From contig JAJXTK010000181.1 in NCBI GenBank assembly GCA_021783935.1, positions 1 through 9,999 of the forward strand: a DNA stretch of 9,999 bases, written 5' to 3'. The notes beneath the pieces were generated by a model. The model was not told where the DNA came from. It did no database searches and saw only the letters and a program-made list of their open reading frames with translations. The DNA is from Myxococcales bacterium (GTDB lineage Bacteria > Myxococcota_A > Polyangia > Polyangiales > JADJMO01). How positions within the stretch are numbered: position 1 is the stretch's first letter; each line of letters begins with the position of its first letter. This document shows positions 7,682 to 9,999 of this stretch, one piece after another. Position numbers and translations under genes: made by a program.

Positions 7682-7814
7682 GCCTAGCAGGCCGTTGAGA
7701 AACGGCCTGCGGAAACTGTGACCGTCAGCAGGCTGTGGTCGATCGCGCAGGAGATCGCGGCATGACCCGGGAGAGGATCGGCCGGTCTCGGAGAAACTCC
7801 ACAGCCTGCTAGGC
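7682..7814. mobile_element. 133-bp MITE-like element or remnant of IS ends
   Basis: The ends are exact inverted repeats GCCTAGCAGGC (7682-7692) and GCCTGCTAGGC (7804-7814), extending imperfectly to the consensus GCCTAGCAGGCYGTKGAG (16 of 18 identical). A second, internal perfect 12-bp inverted pair, AGCAGGCTGTGG (7727-7738) and CCACAGCCTGCT (7799-7810), reuses the right end. No transposase is encoded inside. Ends of this style (AGCAGGCTGTkGA) are familiar from DDE insertion sequences of soil bacteria, but I cannot name the family. No target-site duplication is visible. It starts 12 bases upstream of the Uma2 start codon. Confidence 0.6.
7687..7710. repeat. Perfect 10-bp hairpin with GAGA tetraloop
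   Basis: Stem GCAGGCCGTT (7687-7696), loop GAGA, stem AACGGCCTGC (7701-7710). On the plus strand the loop is of the GNRA class. On the minus strand the hairpin would sit 16 bases upstream of the Uma2 ATG. It forms the left end of the MITE-like element. Confidence 0.7.
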
Positions 7815-7986
7815 ATATACATATACCATCAATGTCCTCGAGTACGTCAACGGCTGGACTCGGGTGCAGCAGACGACGGAAGTCCGCGAGGACGCGGCCA
7901 ACGTACTTCGGAAGATGAAGGTGGCAGTGCCGCCGCCGCTCCACCTTGTGGAGGAAGTCAAAGCAGAAGTGGAGCTGATCGCCTAG
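7813..7986 (+). pseudogene. Orphan C-terminal gene fragment, unrecognised
   Basis: The frame is open from just after a TAG at 7810-7812 to a TAG at 7984-7986, giving about 57 residues without a usable start near its beginning. From INVLEYVNGW onward the codons are mostly GC-ended (about 40 of 51 by hand count), as expected for coding DNA here. The residues form an acidic/basic helical-looking segment (TTEVREDAANVLRKMKVAV), then PPPLHLVEEVKAEVELIA. The first few residues are encoded by the CATATA tandem, outside the coding-like part. It looks like the 3' end of a gene whose 5' part was lost at, or replaced by, the adjacent element. I do not recognise the family. Confidence 0.35.
7814..7850 (-). 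promoter_or_regulatory. Candidate leftward promoter at the AT-rich edge of the element
   Basis: On the minus strand TTGACG (7850-7845) is followed after 19 bases by TATATG (7825-7820), and a second TATATG copy follows immediately (7819-7814). The -35 matches 5 of 6 bases of consensus and the -10 matches 4 of 6; the spacing is long. The tandem CATATA pair (plus-strand reading) is the most AT-rich spot of the window. Transcription would run through the element into the Uma2 gene. Confidence 0.25.
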
Positions 7987-8128
7987 TAACACGCGCTCAC
8001 GGGGAAATGCGAGTGCAACCGCTCGAGATTGCAAGTGATCGTGTGCCCAGCGCCGGCGCGGGCCGGTCAAAGTCGGGTCGCACTTCCTTGCCTCGGCGCT
8101 CGCACCCGTCCCGGGTAGACTGAGGCCC
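7987..8128 (+). promoter_or_regulatory. Leader and promoter region of the lipoprotein gene
   Basis: 142 non-coding bases. A -10-like TAGACT (8116-8121) stands 7 bases before the ATG at 8129, which would place the transcription start at or next to the start codon. There is no Shine-Dalgarno-like sequence between them apart from GAGG (8122-8125), which is too close to the ATG to be ideal. TTGCCT (8088-8093) resembles a -35 element, but the 22-base gap is too long. I see nothing else supportable in 7987-8087. Confidence 0.4.
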
Positions 8129-9784
8129 ATGCTCCGCACGCGCGCCCTCCTCCCCGTCTTCCTGGTCGCGGCCTGCAGCAGGGCGCCACAGGCCTCGACG
8201 TCGACGACCTCCGAGGCCGATGGCTCGTCGACCGGCACGAGCGACGCGAGCGGAGGTAACGACTCGGGAAGGGGCGAGGCCGACGCGGGCGGCACGAGCA
8301 CGAGCGACGGCGGGACGCTCGTCACGACCACCACCAAGACCGCCCTGCTCTCGAACGACACGAGCGCGAGCGCGGCCTTCACCGACGTCTACACCCCCGC
8401 GACGCGCTTCAACGGCTCGACCACGCCCATCAGCAACGGCGACGCCCCCGCGAGCCCCACGCCGCTCGTCGACCTGACGCACGGCGTGGTCAGCAAGGTC
8501 TCCGTGCACGGGCTCTTGCCGGCGGGCGCGGCGACGAAGGTCTTCGTCGAGACCCAGTCATGGTTCTGCACGAACGGCAACGCCCCCATCCCGACCGCCG
8601 CCAACGCCGATCAGTGCGGGAGCCACGTCGACATCGGCTACGACTCGAACGCGACGAGTCACGTCCAGACCGAGGTCGCCGACATGATGAGCCGCGGCTT
8701 CGACGGCGTGATCCTCGACTGGGTCGGGCAGGCCGCCGGCCTCGGCGCGATCGGCCAGCACTCGACGGACACCACCGCGATCAACACCGGTCACATCTCG
8801 CTCGTCATGAAGAGCGCCGAAGCGACGGGCGGGAAGTTCCAGTTCGCCGTGATGGAGGACGAGGGCATCAAGGCGTGCGCCGCCCAGGCTGGGTGCGACG
8901 TCACGGCCCAGGTCGTGAGCGACCTGAGCTTCCTCGCCGCGCACTTCTTCACGTCGCCCGCGTACGCCACGGTCGGCGGGCGGCCGCTCGTCTACTTTTT
9001 CAGCATCGACACGTGGGCGCATGCCTACAACAAGACCATCGACTGGACGACGGTCCGCGCCCAGGTGAGGGGCAACCCGCTCTTCGTCTTCGAGAACGCG
9101 GGCGGCTTCACGCACGCCGAGAGCGACGGCGCGTACGCGTGGCTCACGGTCACGCCCATCGCCAGCTACCCGGGCTCGGACCCCTTCGGCACCGCCGCCT
9201 TCCTCCCGTACTTCTACGGTCAGGCCGCGATGCACCCGACCGCGTACCGCGTCGGCAGCGCGTACAAGGGCTTCGACGACAACCTCGTCAACGGCTGGGG
9301 CGGCGGCCAACGCTACACCGGCCAGCAGTGCGGCAAGACGCTCCTCGACACCATGAAGGCCGCGAGCGCCGTGATCTCCGGCGCGCACCCCCTCGACGCC
9401 GTGCAGGTCCCCACGTGGGACGACTACGAGGAGGGCAGCGAGATCGAGACCGGCATCGAGAGCTACGCTGCCATCACCGCCTCGCTGAGCGGCTCGACGT
9501 TGAGCTGGTCGGTGAGCCCCGCCGCGGACGCAGCCCCGGACTGCAAGCAGGCCATCGCCCAGGGCTTCTCCCTCGACGCGACGATCCACCACTACGAGGT
9601 GTACGCGTCGCCCGCGAGCGACGGCGAGGACCTCGCGCGCATCGGCGCCGACGTGCCGGCCTCCACGAAGAGCCTCGATCTCGGCGGGCTCCTGCCCCCC
9701 GGAAGCTATCTCCTCTACGTGTACGCGGTGGGCCAGCCGCTGCTCCACAACCACCTCTCGCAGGGCATCTCCTTCACGCATTGA
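8129..9784 (+). CDS. Secreted lipoprotein with GH71/GH99-like TIM-barrel region
   Basis: 551 residues. A short signal peptide (MLRTRALLPVFLVAAC) ends in a lipobox VAAC with the lipidation Cys at 16. A Ser/Thr/Gly/Asp-rich linker (about 17-65) follows, so the protein should be anchored at the cell surface or in the periplasm. The central region (about 110-445) has barrel-like strand motifs carrying acids: RGFDGVILDW (D196), FAVMEDEG (E243, D244, E245), PLFVFENAGG (E322), and VPTWDDYEEGSEIE (430-440). The last resembles the W-N/D-D-Y-x-E-G-T/S-x-IE signature of GH71 alpha-1,3-glucanases and GH99-like proteins. Residues 450-551 look like a small beta-sandwich (fibronectin-III-like). Six Cys in the mature domains (147, 163, 250, 256, 401, 472) could pair in disulfides. 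A glycan hydrolase role is inferred; the substrate and family assignment are unsure. The start is fixed by the signal peptide. The gene stands alone, followed by hairpins. Confidence 0.78.
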   Translation: MLRTRALLPVFLVAACSRAPQASTSTTSEADGSSTGTSDASGGNDSGRGEADAGGTSTSDGGTLVTTTTKTALLSNDTSASAAFTDVYTPATRFNGSTTPISNGDAPASPTPLVDLTHGVVSKVSVHGLLPAGAATKVFVETQSWFCTNGNAPIPTAANADQCGSHVDIGYDSNATSHVQTEVADMMSRGFDGVILDWVGQAAGLGAIGQHSTDTTAINTGHISLVMKSAEATGGKFQFAVMEDEGIKACAAQAGCDVTAQVVSDLSFLAAHFFTSPAYATVGGRPLVYFFSIDTWAHAYNKTIDWTTVRAQVRGNPLFVFENAGGFTHAESDGAYAWLTVTPIASYPGSDPFGTAAFLPYFYGQAAMHPTAYRVGSAYKGFDDNLVNGWGGGQRYTGQQCGKTLLDTMKAASAVISGAHPLDAVQVPTWDDYEEGSEIETGIESYAAITASLSGSTLSWSVSPAADAAPDCKQAIAQGFSLDATIHHYEVYASPASDGEDLARIGADVPASTKSLDLGGLLPPGSYLLYVYAVGQPLLHNHLSQGISFTH

Positions 9785-9787
9785 CGC

Positions 9788-9804
9788 CGGCGCGATTCGC
9801 GCCG
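9788..9804. terminator. Hairpin 3 bases after the lipoprotein stop
   Basis: CGGCGCG (9788-9794), loop ATT, CGCGCCG (9798-9804), a perfect 7-bp GC stem starting 3 bases past the stop codon. There is no T tract, so it may act as an mRNA-end stabiliser rather than a classical terminator. Confidence 0.35.
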
Positions 9805-9826
9805 CGCTCGCTCACTGGGTCTGCGG

Positions 9827-9852
9827 GGGCGGGATGGGTCAGGATCCCGCCC
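9827..9852. terminator. 9-bp hairpin downstream of the lipoprotein gene
   Basis: GGGCGGGAT (9827-9835) and ATCCCGCCC (9844-9852) are exact reverse complements around an 8-base loop, 42 bases after the stop codon. There is no T run after it. It is a plausible terminator-like or mRNA-end structure. Confidence 0.4.
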
Positions 9853-9888
9853 TGAGCGCGATCGTCGCTGTTAGAGCCCCCATCCCCG

Positions 9889-9915
9889 CCCTTCCCCCGC
9901 GGTGCGGGGGAAGGG
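9889..9915. repeat. 12-bp perfect hairpin, terminator-like or dispersed palindrome
   Basis: CCCTTCCCCCGC (9889-9900), loop GGT, GCGGGGGAAGGG (9904-9915). This is the strongest stem in the window. It is preceded by CCCCCATCCCCGC and lacks a following T tract. The pyrimidine/purine-segregated stem is typical of dispersed intergenic palindromes in GC-rich bacteria. A bidirectional terminator is the alternative. Confidence 0.5.
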
Positions 9916-9999
9916 AGATCGCGTGGCGCGAACGCGCGCAGGCAACCGTGCCTCGGCGTGGTCGAGCCTTCGAGATGCGAAGACGTTCGGCGTTGCCGA

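Noticed and set aside
7672..7830. Target-site duplication flanking the 133-bp element
   Set aside because: The bases outside the two ends (around 7672-7681 and 7815-7830) show no matching direct repeat.
7684..8382. 232-codon minus-strand frame crossing the mini-element and the start of the lipoprotein gene
   Set aside because: It reads through the palindromes, the promoter region and the antisense of the signal peptide. The plus-strand fragment at 7813-7986 has the better third-codon-position bias.
8558..9781. 407-codon minus-strand frame opposite the lipoprotein gene
   Set aside because: It is antisense to a gene with a clear signal peptide and barrel motifs, and its composition is Val/Arg/Glu/Gly-rich with no recognisable domain.
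1..9999. CRISPR array, tRNA or rRNA gene
   Set aside because: No regularly spaced direct repeats, cloverleaf-like sequence with a TTCGA arm, or conserved rRNA segments were seen on reading both strands.

Overview
The window is very GC-rich DNA with strongly GC-biased third codon positions. It has long antisense shadow frames, near-leaderless starts, a large soluble-adenylyl-cyclase-like signalling protein and a lipoprotein with a long Ser/Thr/Gly/Asp linker. Together these suggest a Myxococcota genome, most likely of the Polyangiales/Sandaracinus type. That placement is inference from style; no rRNA or other phylogenetic marker is present.

Layout. (1) Positions 1-3211, minus strand: a two-gene unit. 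A 966-residue FAD-dependent GMC/cholesterol-oxidase-like oxidoreductase (311-3211) is followed, with a 4-base GTGA overlap, by an alpha/beta hydrolase that runs off the left edge (1-314). (2) Positions 3212-3292: a short divergent intergenic region with a 9-base G tract next to the oxidoreductase start, a perfect 7-2-7 inverted repeat, and overlapping -10-like hexamers on both strands. (3) Positions 3293-7219, plus strand: a 1308-residue protein with two cyclase domains, a STAND-type P-loop NTPase and a helical TPR-like tail, the same order as mammalian soluble adenylyl cyclase (ADCY10). (4) Positions 7182-7670, minus strand: a Uma2-family PD-(D/E)xK nuclease-like protein that lacks its usual C-terminal end and overlaps the 3' end of the cyclase gene by 38 bases.

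(5) Positions 7671-8128: 458 bases without an intact gene. They hold a 133-bp MITE-like element or IS-end remnant (7682-7814), a perfect hairpin with a GAGA loop inside it, an AT-rich CATATA tandem, a coding-like orphan C-terminal fragment (7813-7986) and the promoter region of the next gene. (6) Positions 8129-9784, plus strand: a 551-residue secreted lipoprotein with a GH71/GH99-like TIM-barrel region and a C-terminal beta domain. (7) Positions 9785-9999: three successive perfect hairpins (9788-9804, 9827-9852, 9889-9915), then 84 bases (9916-9999) in which I see nothing I can support.

How the genes may work together: the oxidoreductase and hydrolase look like a translationally coupled pair acting on a sterol-like or other lipophilic alcohol or ester. 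The divergent cyclase/NTPase could share regulation with them through the short intergenic region, but no direct functional link is shown. The lipoprotein is probably an independent surface glycan-active or glycan-binding protein. The Uma2 gene and the repeat-rich region next to it look like a rearrangement scar.
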